The notes under the pieces are model-generated. The model was not told the DNA's origin, made no database searches, and saw nothing but the letters and a program-made list of their open reading frames with translations. DNA of 64,000 bases from Tillus elongatus. Taxonomy: Eukaryota > Arthropoda > Insecta > Coleoptera > Cleridae. Each line of letters starts with the position of its first letter. Position 1 is the stretch's first letter. The stretch spans positions 153,777,047-153,841,046 of the forward strand of contig OZ023265.1 in assembly GCA_964006375.1 (NCBI GenBank), read 5' to 3'. A program made the translations under genes and the position numbers. This document shows positions 50,340-64,000 of the stretch, piece by piece.

Positions 50340-50875
50340 CTTAGGTTTTTCAAGACTCCAACGAACATGACAACGTGAATGTATGGATGGGAATAAACGG
50401 ACGGCGTTTCATAGGGGCTTATTTTTTAAGGAAGTCTAACAAGAGCACGTTACTTAAATTTTGGGTGATTGGATTTCGTGCTCGCTCTGGCAGTAATTTT
50501 TCCAAATAATCACGAGGCTGATGTGCCCCATCAAGATAATTGGTTTCAGAAAGATGGGGCGCCTCCCCAGTTAGGTGTAGACGTCCGTCAATATCTAGAT
50601 GCCAGATTTTCTGAAAGAGGGAAAGGGCGTCGAGAAGCAATTGAGTGGCCACTGCGATCCCCAGACTTGACTCTTTTGGAATCAGTGGGGTAATTTAAAA
50701 TCGAAAATAGGTTTTAACAGAGCGAATAATTTAGAGGAGCTACAGCACATAATTCGTTCTAAAGTGGAGCAAATTAGTCTTGACATTTTTTAGCGCAGGG
50801 TACAAAGTGTTTATACTCGTATCTGTCAATGCCAACTGGTAGGTGGAGAACAATCAGATCATTTGCGCTAAATTT
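50340..50875 (+). pseudogene. Mariner-superfamily transposase relic
   Basis: Fragments in shifting frames: NVWMGINGRRFIGAYFL, then NWFQKDGAPPQLGVDVRQYL and EWPLRSPDLTLLES, around the second and third catalytic Asp of a mariner-type enzyme, then LQHIIRSKVEQI and a degraded C-terminus to about 50875. No termini found. Dead. Confidence 0.7.
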
Positions 50876-51788
50876 TTTTTTGTTCAATAATATTTTCATT
50901 AAACATACGTTTCTATTCTAAAAAATTCTTCTAAAGTAAGTAATGCTATTTTTCAAAAAAAAATATGCCGGATACCATCTTTTTTCATCATCTTTTAAGT
51001 AGTAAGCAGGTATATGGCACAATAGCAAAAAATATGGTTGTCATTAAAAAAATATTATGACGTCACCATTCAGAAATAGGTGACGTCATATATTTAATTT
51101 TACGTCATAAGTTGGCAATAGAAAATTTGCATGGGATTTCCATTAAATGAATGTAACATTTACCTATTCGTTTTTCATACATAGATCATTATTACAGGAA
51201 AATACCCAGAAACATATGTAGTCGGCAGAAAAATAATTTTAAATAAAAAAATTTCGAATTATTTTCGTGTTACCGCGAACGTTCTGTTATTGGTCGTGAC
51301 GTACTTGGACAGTGAATAACGGACGTGTTTACATTTGCCTTAAGTACCGTCGCTTGTTTCTCAACACCATGATGAATTTTATTCGTTTATCGGGGTCTCA
51401 AGCTCATTATCATTGTTGACATTACCGTCCAGTGACGTCACCGGTCATGCCGACAAAATAGTGGTGTTTGAAATCAATTGTGAAATTCGCATTTTCAAAT
51501 ACTTTTTGCATTGTTATTTTAGCGAATTGTTGGTAAAACGAAAAATTTACTAATGAGATCTACGTTAAAAGGTAAAAAAGTTATAAGCATTTAAAGAAAA
51601 AATTTTGCCATGATAAGAAAAAAACATAACAAATATTCTATTGTAAAGATAAAATTGACCTCTCCGAGCGTTTTTCTTGAAGAAAGTAAATAACACATTT
51701 ATGAATTATGCTCCAAACTTTGTTATCACATTGTATATATTTGTCTCAGTATGTACGTACACATATAAAAGTATCCTATTATGGGTTC
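50876..51788. other. Mostly unannotated; short dispersed-family scrap
   Basis: Around 51530-51600 the text TTGTTGGTAAAACGAAAAAT, then AATGAGATCTACG, resembles the dispersed-family left flank without an array. Nothing else recognised. Confidence 0.35.
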
Positions 51789-52087
51789 TACAGGGTGATT
51801 CATAAGTGGTGACCAAAAATAAAACCCCATGTTCTTTGAACAATTTTAGAGAGGGTATGTTCTATAAAAAAATTTCTTATAATGCTTCATTAAAAAGATA
51901 CAGGGTGTTGACAGTTGAATTTCAAAAAATAAAATTTCCCAATTTTTTAAAAAGTAGCACATATATTTTGCTGAAACTTCGCATGTGTAGGCTGCTATGT
52001 AAGGCGCGTATTCTACTATAACAATTGAATCGGCTAATCCAGCAGTGGTGCGCGTATCCACATGTCATTGGTTATCCCTCAAGAAAC

Positions 52088-53024
<937 letters not shown>

Positions 53025-53244
53025 ACGGGCAAGCCAATGATATTTTTTTTTATTTTTCATTTTTTGAATCTTACTTTCATTCGTGAACAAAATGACTCTC
53101 TTGATAATTTTCTGTACGACGCTTATTTTACTAATAAGCAATGAATCAGGTAAGTGTTTTAGATCACAGTTCATGATTTTTAACCAGTCGTTGTTTGGTA
53201 GAAAATCGCAATGATACACTTATAGGCTTATAGTAATTTATTTA

Positions 53245-54274
53245 TTACAATAAATGTTCAAAAATGCCTCCATTGGCCTGAATACTGAATACTAATATGA
53301 AAAATTTAATGTCTTGAGGATTCATTGTTGCTTGAATATGACGAAAAGCATTATTTATCAGTTGTTGTAGCTGCTCTGGTGTATTTATTTGTTCACTGTA
53401 GACCAGTCGCTTAAAATCACCCCAAAGATAGAAGTCAAGTAGGTTTAAATCCGGTGATCCTGCAGGCCAATGTATTGGTCCAGTTCTGCCAATCCATCTT
53501 TTATTATAATGTTCATGTAGCCATGTAACAACGTTTCGACTATGATGCGCTGGTGCACCGTCATGCTGGTACAACACTATAGCTCTTGTTGCTAGTGGAA
53601 TGTCATCTAGAATGTTTTCTACACGGTTTTCTAGGAGCGCTAGTACGAAGATCCATTTAAACGTTGTGTCAGGACTTCCATGAACAGTGAGCTGTTAAAA
53701 ATGCCACACCATAAATTAATGTAAAACCTATGTTGAAGTGTGCGAGTCCTTGTTGCATGTGGATTTTCCAATGACCAGACATGTTCATTAAGAGAATTAT
53801 AAATACCATTCTTGTAAATGTTGATTCGTCAGACCAGAAGATTAGATTAGGGAATAACATCCATTCACAAAAGACTCGTCGACGCACATTATCTCCAGGT
53901 AGAAGGCAATGAACATTCTGTCAATGATATGGATGTAAGGCTTCTCGATGTAAAGTTCTCCAAACAAAGCTTTGAGAATATTGTAACTGCGTCGAAATCC
54001 TCCGAGTACTTGTCGAAGGTTGATCCATCACTGCATCCACCACTCTCTCTTCGTCTTCAAGTTGATGTTGTTTTCTACCATTAGCTCTAGCGTCAGGACG
54101 TTGTCCAATACCGCACTGCCAAAGTCTTGAAAACGATCGAGAAAAAACGCTTGGTGTAGGTTGACGGCGAGTGGGAAACCTACGTTGATATTCCCGACAA
54201 GCAGCTAGAGCATTTCCATCAGCATATCCGTAGATAAAAATTATATCTGCATACTCTTCTGAGGTGTACTCCAT
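53245..54274 (-). pseudogene. Mariner-superfamily transposase (DUF4817 type), broken
   Basis: Minus strand, three pieces. 54274-53921: N-terminal DUF4817/helix-turn-helix region (YTSEEYADIIFIYG, RRFPTRRQP, then SFVWRTLHREALHPYH). 53887-53669: first catalytic Asp in IFWSDES, then a frame change. 53577-53245: second Asp in YQHDGAPAHH and third in AGSPDLNLLDFYLWG, with the C-terminal INTPEQLQQLINNAF. The start is a clear ATG at 54272-54274. At least two frame changes separate the pieces, so it is inactive. Confidence 0.8.
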
Positions 54275-55003
54275 TATAAGAAGTAAAATAGTAGAAAATT
54301 ATGCAATTTTATAAGGTTTACCACTTACACCTATTCAAAATAATAACTTGTTAACCTAAACGTCAAGTGACACTTAATGACAACTTTGGCAAACCAGACT
54401 ACTACTTACTAAAATACAACAAAGATAATCGTCTTACAAAAAATTATCAAGACATTAAATTTTCCATATTAAAAAGATGTCGTGCGTGTATTCAGGCCAA
54501 TGGAGGCATAAAGGTGTATCATTGAGATTTTCTACCAAACAACGACTGGTTAAAAATCATGAACTGTGCTCTAAAACACTTACCTGATTCATTGCTTACT
54601 CGTAAAATAAGCGTCGTACAGAAAATTATCAAGAGAGTCATTTTGTTCATGAATGAAAGTAAGATTCAAAAAATAAAAAATAAAATAATTGGCTTACCCG
54701 TTTTTTTCTTGAGGGATAACCAATGACATGTGGGTACGCGCGCCACTGCTGGATTAGACGATTCAATTGTTATTGTAGAATACGCGCCTTACATAGCAGC
54801 CTACACATGCGACGTTTCAGCAAAATATATGTGTTACTTTTTAAAAAATTGGGAAATTTTATTTTTTGAAATTCAACTGTCAACACCCTGTATCTTTTTA
54901 ATGAAGCATTATAAGAAAAATTTTTATAGGAGATACTCTCTCTAAAATCGTTCAAAGAACATGGTGGTTTCATTTTTGGTCACCACTTATAAATTATCCT
55001 GTA

Positions 55004-55455
55004 TAAGCACTAATTCATTGAAAGAAAATTTGCTAGAACATGTGTGTTTCAATTCATCAACATTCGTCACTCAACCAACATCATTAACTTTAAGTGGCCA
55101 ATATGAACATGTTCGGAAAACAGCAGGACGACTATGAGAGACTGACTGATGATGATGATCTAATGGGGACACTCGAACAAAATCGCTTAGCAGATATCAG
55201 GTGAAACAATAGAGACCAATGATGTGGTGTATTGATTGATGAACTAATTAATACAATTAACATCCAAACCAAACTGAACTCATCTAGTTAACCGCGTTGT
55301 TAGCTTCGGGCATGGTTCGATGCTTTTCAGATCAACGTTTCTATCTCGTAATGCAAGGTCTGTATTATGCGAAATCGTAATATTTGCACTAGGCTAATAG
55401 TCAAACTTAACCTGTATATATTAAATGTAGAGGGTACCCTAGATTAAATTTTATA
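55004..55455. other. No recognisable feature
   Basis: AT-rich spacer between two mariner-type elements. Confidence 0.35.
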
Positions 55456-55457
55456 TA

Positions 55458-56045
55458 CAGGGTGAATCTAACCACCCGTACCAGTCGTTTTTAAGCCTAG
55501 TGGATGCCTCAAAGAAAAAATAAGATATGTTTGTATGCCCAAATCGGGCACCCTCTTTCGATTGGTGATAAAGTCAACTTCCAGTACAAACCAGAAATGG
55601 ATAGTTCGGACACAAATATTAGATTCTTAAATAGAACATTGTATTTTCTATTACAGATTTAGTTTACATGTAGAAAAGTCAGAAACTTTTATCCGAACCA
55701 CTTTCCCGATAGATATCACCTTGATAATAAATTTTAACTTAAACTACACCCAACGACAAGGACGTGGCTATTGTGTGTGGGGGACTGTATGGCAGACAAT
55801 GTAAGCGTTCATAAATGTGGTGTGCCACCTTGATTTACACATTCTTGGATCCGTATTTGAACGCCGTCGCCAGCTTGCAAGATTTCTACACCGCTCAACA
55901 ACTGGCAAGCTTCCCGGATGCGCACTTTTATATCATATTTTGTTGTGGGTTAATGTCCGTAAACAATCTCTTTGACCCGGCCCCCAAAAAAATCTAGGGG
56001 TGTCAAGCCTGGTGATCCAGGCGGCCACGCTACAATCCCTTACTA
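55458..56045 (-). mobile_element. Mariner-superfamily element, 3' remnant
   Basis: The terminus CAGGGTGAATCTAACCACCC follows a TA at 55456-55457. On the minus strand, 56040 to about 55760 encodes a decayed transposase end (WPPGSPGLTPLDFF, then VKEIVYGH and RIQECVNQGG), the third catalytic Asp region onward. The other end is absent. The plus-strand ORF 55815-55997 is its shadow. Confidence 0.65.
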
Positions 56046-56104
56046 TAATTTAAAACATATGAAGAAACAACGCTCTAGCCAAAGGATGAGATAGGCAGTA
56101 ACCA

Positions 56105-57179
<1,075 letters not shown>

Positions 57180-57192
<13 letters not shown>

Positions 57193-57795
57193 GCAGATTG
57201 AGGACTTAGAGTGTCCTTACATATTTCCTTTACCTACCTTTGTCTGCCACTCTAAGGAGTAGGCAGATTGAGGCCTTAGAATGTCCTTACATATTTCCTT
57301 TACCTACCTTTGTCCACCACTCTAAGGAGTAGGCAGATTGAGGCCTTAGAGTGTCCTTACATATTTCCTTTACCCACCTTTGTCCACCACTCTAAGGAGT
57401 AGGCAGATTGAGGCCTTAGAGTGTCCTTACAAATTTCCTTTATCCACCTTTGTCCACCACTCTAAGGAGTAGGCAGATTGAGGCCGTAGAGTGTCCTTAC
57501 ATATTTCATTTACCCACCTTTGTCCATCACTCTAAAGAGTAGGCAGATTGAGGCCTTAGAGTGTCCTTACATAATTCCTTTACCCACCTTTGTCCACCAC
57601 TCTAAGGAGTAGGCAGATTGAGGCCTTAGAGTGTCCTTACATATTTTCTTTACCCACCTTTGTCCATCACTCTAAGGAGTAGGCAGATTGAGGCCTAAGA
57701 GTGGCCTTACATATTTCCTTTACCCACCTTTGTCCACCACTCTAATGAGTAGGCAGATTGAGGCCTTAGAGTGTCCTTACATAATTCCTTTACCT
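57180..57795 (+). repeat. 70-bp tandem repeat, about 8.7 copies
   Basis: The unit begins CTCTAAGGAGTAGGCAGATT and continues GAGGCCTTAGAGTGTCC, ATTTCCTTTACCCACC, TTTGTCCACCA. Starts recur every 70 bp from about 57179 to 57739 with a few changes each. It lies in the 3' untranslated part of the PLE copy. Confidence 0.9.
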
Positions 57796-58008
<213 letters not shown>

Positions 58009-58080
<72 letters not shown>

Positions 58081-58093
58081 CATATATATATAC

Positions 58094-58149
<56 letters not shown>
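58009..58149. repeat. (TA)n array right of palindrome, with CATA interruptions
   Basis: TA run with ACATATATATAT interruptions at about 10-12 bp spacing between 58066 and 58105; otherwise pure. Confidence 0.95.
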
Positions 58150-58151
<2 letters not shown>

Positions 58152-58430
58152 TGAAAAACTTTTGTAACTTTAATGAAATATTAAACACAATTTTGTTATT
58201 TAAAGAGACTTGCAGTACTTACATATTATATCCGAGACCAATTTTTAATTTTTTAGCTCCAGATAAAATATAATTTTTTTTCAACTAATCGCTAACTGGG
58301 ACCCTAAAACCGATATCCAAGCTCCATTTAAACTTAAAGAATTAGTTTTAATAGTATATCTTATTAATAGTGTACAATTCTTATGAAAATTCACTACTAT
58401 AACGCACTTGTTGGTTTAGAACTTTTTTAA
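58150..58430 (+). repeat. Dispersed-family piece, M-unit end
   Basis: Matches 14980-15250: TTCTGAAAAACTTTTGTAA, TAATCGCTAAC, then an M-like right end ACTATAACGCACTTGTTGG. Confidence 0.55.
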
Positions 58431-58439
58431 ATTTTGTAT

Positions 58440-59040
58440 GTTAATTTTCTTAACCACCTTCGCATTAATGACTACAAACATTTTCCTCTGAAAATCAAAT
58501 ATGCGGTGTTGCCTTACATCGGTGGACTAAGACACAGACTTATGAAACTTTTCAAAGATTTTACAGACATCGAAGTGGCTAATACAATGTTTTGACCAAC
58601 AAGACCTGTTCACTAACAACAAGGACAAAATTCCAGTGTATAAAGAACGTGATGTAGTCTTCAAGTTGGACTGTAAAAATGGTTCTCTTTCTTATATAGG
58701 TCAGACCTGACAGTCTGTTGGTAGGAGGATTAGTCAGCATAGGAGTGACTCCAGACTTAAACCCGATAGCCGTGCATCATGTGTCAACCTTCGGTAAAAA
58801 TATAGATTTTGAAAATGTCAAAATATTGGATAGAGAAACCAATCTGAAAAAACGTTCCCTTCCGGAAATGTGTCATATTCTTGAAAATGACACTACGAAC
58901 TCTAAATCAGATATTCAATATTTAAGTAACATATATAGTTATGTAATACTATTTGATAAGTCTGATGGCGCCTCTATGTTGGCCGGTTCCATAATTTAGA
59001 ATAAGAAAATAAATTATAAATTTTCATCAATAGTCTCTAA
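58440..59040 (+). pseudogene. Penelope-like element relic (RT thumb and GIY-YIG)
   Basis: The peptide in broken frames has VLPYIGGLRHRLMKLFKDF (the LPY motif of the PLE thumb), DLFTNNKDKIPVYK (linker), VVFKLDC and LSYIGQT (GIY-YIG core) with a stop directly after, then NIDFENVKILDRE. Several stops and frame changes. Sequence around 58440 matches the minus-strand relic near 63600. Confidence 0.75.
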
Positions 59041-59375
59041 TCAATGATTGTTTATTAGTTTGCAGTGTCACCTAGGTCTATGGTCGGTATCTAACGTGAA
59101 AAAATGGGGTTAGATGTCCAAATCCTTATACGTGAATTTTTCAAACCCTTTTTAATATTTTAACTTTGCTAACTCTTTTGTATGCTTTTTCATGATTGAC
59201 TTTGAATGTTTTCAACGTACAAATGTTTGCGTAAAGTTACATGTAGTTTTTAAAATGGTTGTTACATTCATGTTTTTTGCATGCCCTTGTGGCAGAGTTT
59301 CTCTGTTTTGATGCTTTTGGCTTTGCTTTTCAATTAGGTACAATCTAGATGTTATATTAACTTTTATTCATTTTA

Positions 59376-59420
59376 GTACTGCTGAAGATGCTTGGGATCT
59401 CAAGCGAAATATATCGAGTA
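59376..59420 (+). ncRNA. Hammerhead-ribozyme-like motif (PLE 3' end)
   Basis: CTGAAGA (59382-59388), perfect stem II GCTTG/CAAGC, GAAA (59406-59409), palindromic TATA, TC, GAG. Stem I is TACT/AGTA with a G-G mismatch next to the core. It lies about 340 bp after the PLE relic on the same strand, the expected position of a PLE terminal ribozyme. Confidence 0.6.
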
Positions 59421-59539
59421 TTTACTACAGAGTGACTTTCTTTAAAATATAACCCTCAAGTTTGGGTCGTAAATGTCCTTAGAAGTAAACAAATATTAGC
59501 ACGCTAACGTGTATCGACTGTTACTCCTCCCTTCAATCA

Positions 59540-61890
<2,351 letters not shown>

Positions 61891-63529
61891 GGTGATTAGT
61901 CCTTTACAATTTTGTTGTCTGAGACGTTGGCTGTTTACCTCCCACTAGCATGCAGGTGTCTCTCTTAGAATCAGCTACTCTTTTGTCCATTGATAGTCGA
62001 GTTGGATCAACTTTCATTGTCTATTTATAGGACAACTTCGTTTGTGGATGTTTTGTCTATTGTTTTATAAAGTAATACACTCTTGCAATAACAGGCTATT
62101 GTGTTTAACGCTGGTATTTAGTGATATCGGAAAGAAAGATCCTGGGCATAATTTTCGGAGGCAAGAGAATAGAAGGCATTTGGTGAAAGTGTACGAATGC
62201 AGAAGTGTATGATATGGATAACCAAGTAATTAAAACATACTTATTACAGTGGCTAAAATAAACAGATGATGAGAAAATGGCAAATGTTAGTTTAAATCCT
62301 GACGCTAAAAGAAAGAAGGACCGTCTAAAAAAAAAAAAATTCGGCGTGGTCCAATTCAACCATACTTGCAAGAAAAAGGAGTTTACAATTGGAAGATCAT
62401 TGCGAAAGATAGAAATCACTGAAAAAATATCACCAAGCTATGGGACCTAATGCATTGTGCACATGTATATCAATCCACCTACAATTTAGAAATAAAATTA
62501 TAAAATTTCAATCTAATTGGATTGAATCAGAGATCAAATAGGTGGTAAAGCTATTTGTAAGGCAAAACTGACAATGATTGTTTCGAAATGAGTAAATATT
62601 TTAAATGAAGTGACTATCAACGTTCATAGTTAGTCAGTGTCGTACTTTCAGTATTTTTAGCCGATTAGATGTAACACTTTTTCAAATTTTACTTTTAGTA
62701 TTCAACCAAAGGTTTCTGGCTTTATACATTATAGAAATAATATTATGTGGTAATAATTAAACAATAATAAAAGTGTGGTAATTGCTTAGTCGACCCTTTT
62801 CCAAAAATCACGAATGACGTAAAATACAGTCATCTTAAAATATCAACATTCCTCAAAGTTAATAGCTCATAGAGCATAACTAACTTTTAAAGGTGTTAAA
62901 ACGTGTAAATCGGTAATAAACCTCAGGGTTAAAGAAGTGAGCCTGTTGTTTTAGTTGATTACAGATATTTATGATTGAAAACACGTAGCGCGACTGTTCT
63001 TTTATTGCACTGCAGCACATTTCACCTTCATTATAACAATAAACTGTCACGCAAGGGACGAAATTCTCTCTGCAGTGATATTATTCTAAAGAAGATATCG
63101 ATCCTATCTACATCAACACTAAATATAAATGTTAGAAATATAGAAGAAAGAAACAGAATAAACAGTTTGGCCTATGGAAAACTATAGAAGCGGGTTTTGT
63201 ACTATTTTACGTTATCTCTTTGTTCAAACATGAAAAATAATCATGTATCATTTATGTTCTAATTTTGATCTGGCAATCCAATATCTGACTTGTTTAAGAA
63301 TCTGCCTAACAAAAGTGTCAACAAATAAATTCCACACAGCTTGCTTAACCTAGTTCGATGAACACCTAATGTCACCATGCAACGAAATAGATTGTCTTAC
63401 AGTAAGCTCTTTTAAAAACTTAGATATTCGACTAAGTAAACCGAAAACTCACCTTCTCATCATCTTGCTCTAGTTTGATCACAACAATTAGTACAATTTG
63501 GGGAACCCAAGTTGGTTCAAGATTAAAGT
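61891..63529. other. No recognisable gene
   Basis: AT-rich. The ORFs at 62105-62419 (minus) and 62975-63187 (plus) have no motif or copy elsewhere in the window. No repeat family recognised. Confidence 0.35.
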
Positions 63530-63910
63530 TTAAAAGTTAACCTTTAAGCTGGAAAACTTAGAATATGAAGAATGGTGTAATTTTCAGAGAAAAATGTTTG
63601 TAGTCATTAATACGAAGTTGGTTTAATTTTATCTTTACCTTTTGTGTTACCAAACAAGTTTTTTAAATTACCCTTTGTCCATAAAGTCAGCTCTAAATCT
63701 GATTTTAAAAAACACTCTCTAGACTCTTTATGATACGAGGTTCAAAAGGTAGGCATACAAATTTTTTCTCTATTTCATCTTTTTTGAATATAGTGTATTC
63801 TGTTATCGTTTTATTCCTTCTGTGTCTGTTAATCAATTTTTCTACTAGGCAATCGGAATATGCGTTATATTTAGTTACGTTTTTATGTACTTTAAAAATA
63901 TGGTTTAGAA
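63530..63910 (-). pseudogene. Penelope-like element relic (RT thumb/linker)
   Basis: Minus strand: LVEKLINRHRRNKTI, then KKFVCLPFEPRIIKSLE (LPY-like thumb motif), a frame change, then LWTKGNLKNLFGNTKGKDKI (the linker KD motif). It ends in sequence matching 58440-58480. No GIY-YIG part follows. The same reading frame continues antisense through the hammerhead-like motif to 63998, which is probably accidental. Confidence 0.6.
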
Positions 63911-63919
63911 TTTTTTCAT

Positions 63920-63960
63920 CCTCTGGTGAAGCTAACGTTGCTGGCGAAACGATCGTTAGG
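63920..63960 (+). ncRNA. Hammerhead-like motif, degenerate core
   Basis: CCT, CTGGTGA (63923-63929, one change from CUGANGA), stem II GCTA/TGGC with a G-U pair, GAAA (63946-63949), CGATCG, TT, AGG. Followed by the shared tail to the window end. Confidence 0.5.
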
Positions 63961-64000
63961 TCTTTAGAAGATGTGTTGTGGTGATTGGGTTTCTCCAAGT

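Overview
The window looks like a repeat-dense stretch of an arthropod, probably insect, nuclear genome. It is AT-rich, carries at least 17 long (TA)n arrays, and I recognised no host protein-coding gene. Everything recognisable is mobile: a pogo-superfamily DNA transposon inserted into a copy of itself, a complete insect errantivirus with LTRs and env, a Sola-like DNA transposon, five Tc1/mariner-superfamily elements or relics, Penelope-like retroelement (PLE) pieces with GIY-YIG endonuclease domains and hammerhead-ribozyme-like motifs, three non-LTR (LINE) families, tRNA-derived SINE-like units, MITE-like units, and one very abundant dispersed repeat family.

Layout. 1-16,200: mostly the dispersed family. 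It has (a) long blocks in which a (TA)n array sits between a CGGGGTCAGTTTC flank and a flank reading like ACTCAAAAAATAATGGGCC, and (b) about 310-bp units with inverted ends CTGGACGCAGCAAGTGCG (called M units below). SINE-like units and a LINE RNase H relic are scattered through it. 16,213-23,512: a 3,649-bp pogo-type element (16,213-19,345 plus 22,997-23,512, minus strand) interrupted by an equally long copy of itself (19,346-22,994, plus strand). Both encode the same 849-aa transposase. 24,140-33,100: LINE 3' fragment, two mariner insertions that both abut (TA)n, a GC-rich degenerate tandem-repeat block, more dispersed family and a small MITE. 33,130-36,470: little recognisable apart from a tiny LINE insertion with target duplication and one hammerhead-like motif. 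36,470-44,163: errantivirus with near-identical LTRs, CGCG target duplication, gag, a pol broken by a frameshift and a stop, and an open env. 44,168-50,300: PLE leader motif, 5'-truncated LINE, and the Sola-like element with 4-bp AAAT target duplication. 50,300-56,050: three mariner-type elements, one with about 500-bp inverted termini. 56,105-60,840: PLE GIY-YIG gene, 70-bp tandem repeats, a perfect palindrome between two (TA)n arrays, a second PLE relic and a jockey/BS-like LINE. 60,842-64,000: dispersed family, unannotated DNA and a third PLE relic.

How the parts interact. The only intact transposase genes are the two pogo copies; the inner copy landed in what looks like a 5' UTR intron of the outer one. 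The arrangement leaves a 3.13-kb inverted repeat with a 516-bp spacer, a potential source of double-stranded RNA. (TA)n arrays recur at a fixed position in the dispersed family and serve as landing sites for TA-targeting mariner elements. Nine short motifs fit the hammerhead layout (CUGANGA, stem II, GAAA, short palindrome, UH) with compensatory changes in stems I and II, a known feature of Penelope-like elements. Family assignments rest on motif recognition and were not checked by database search.
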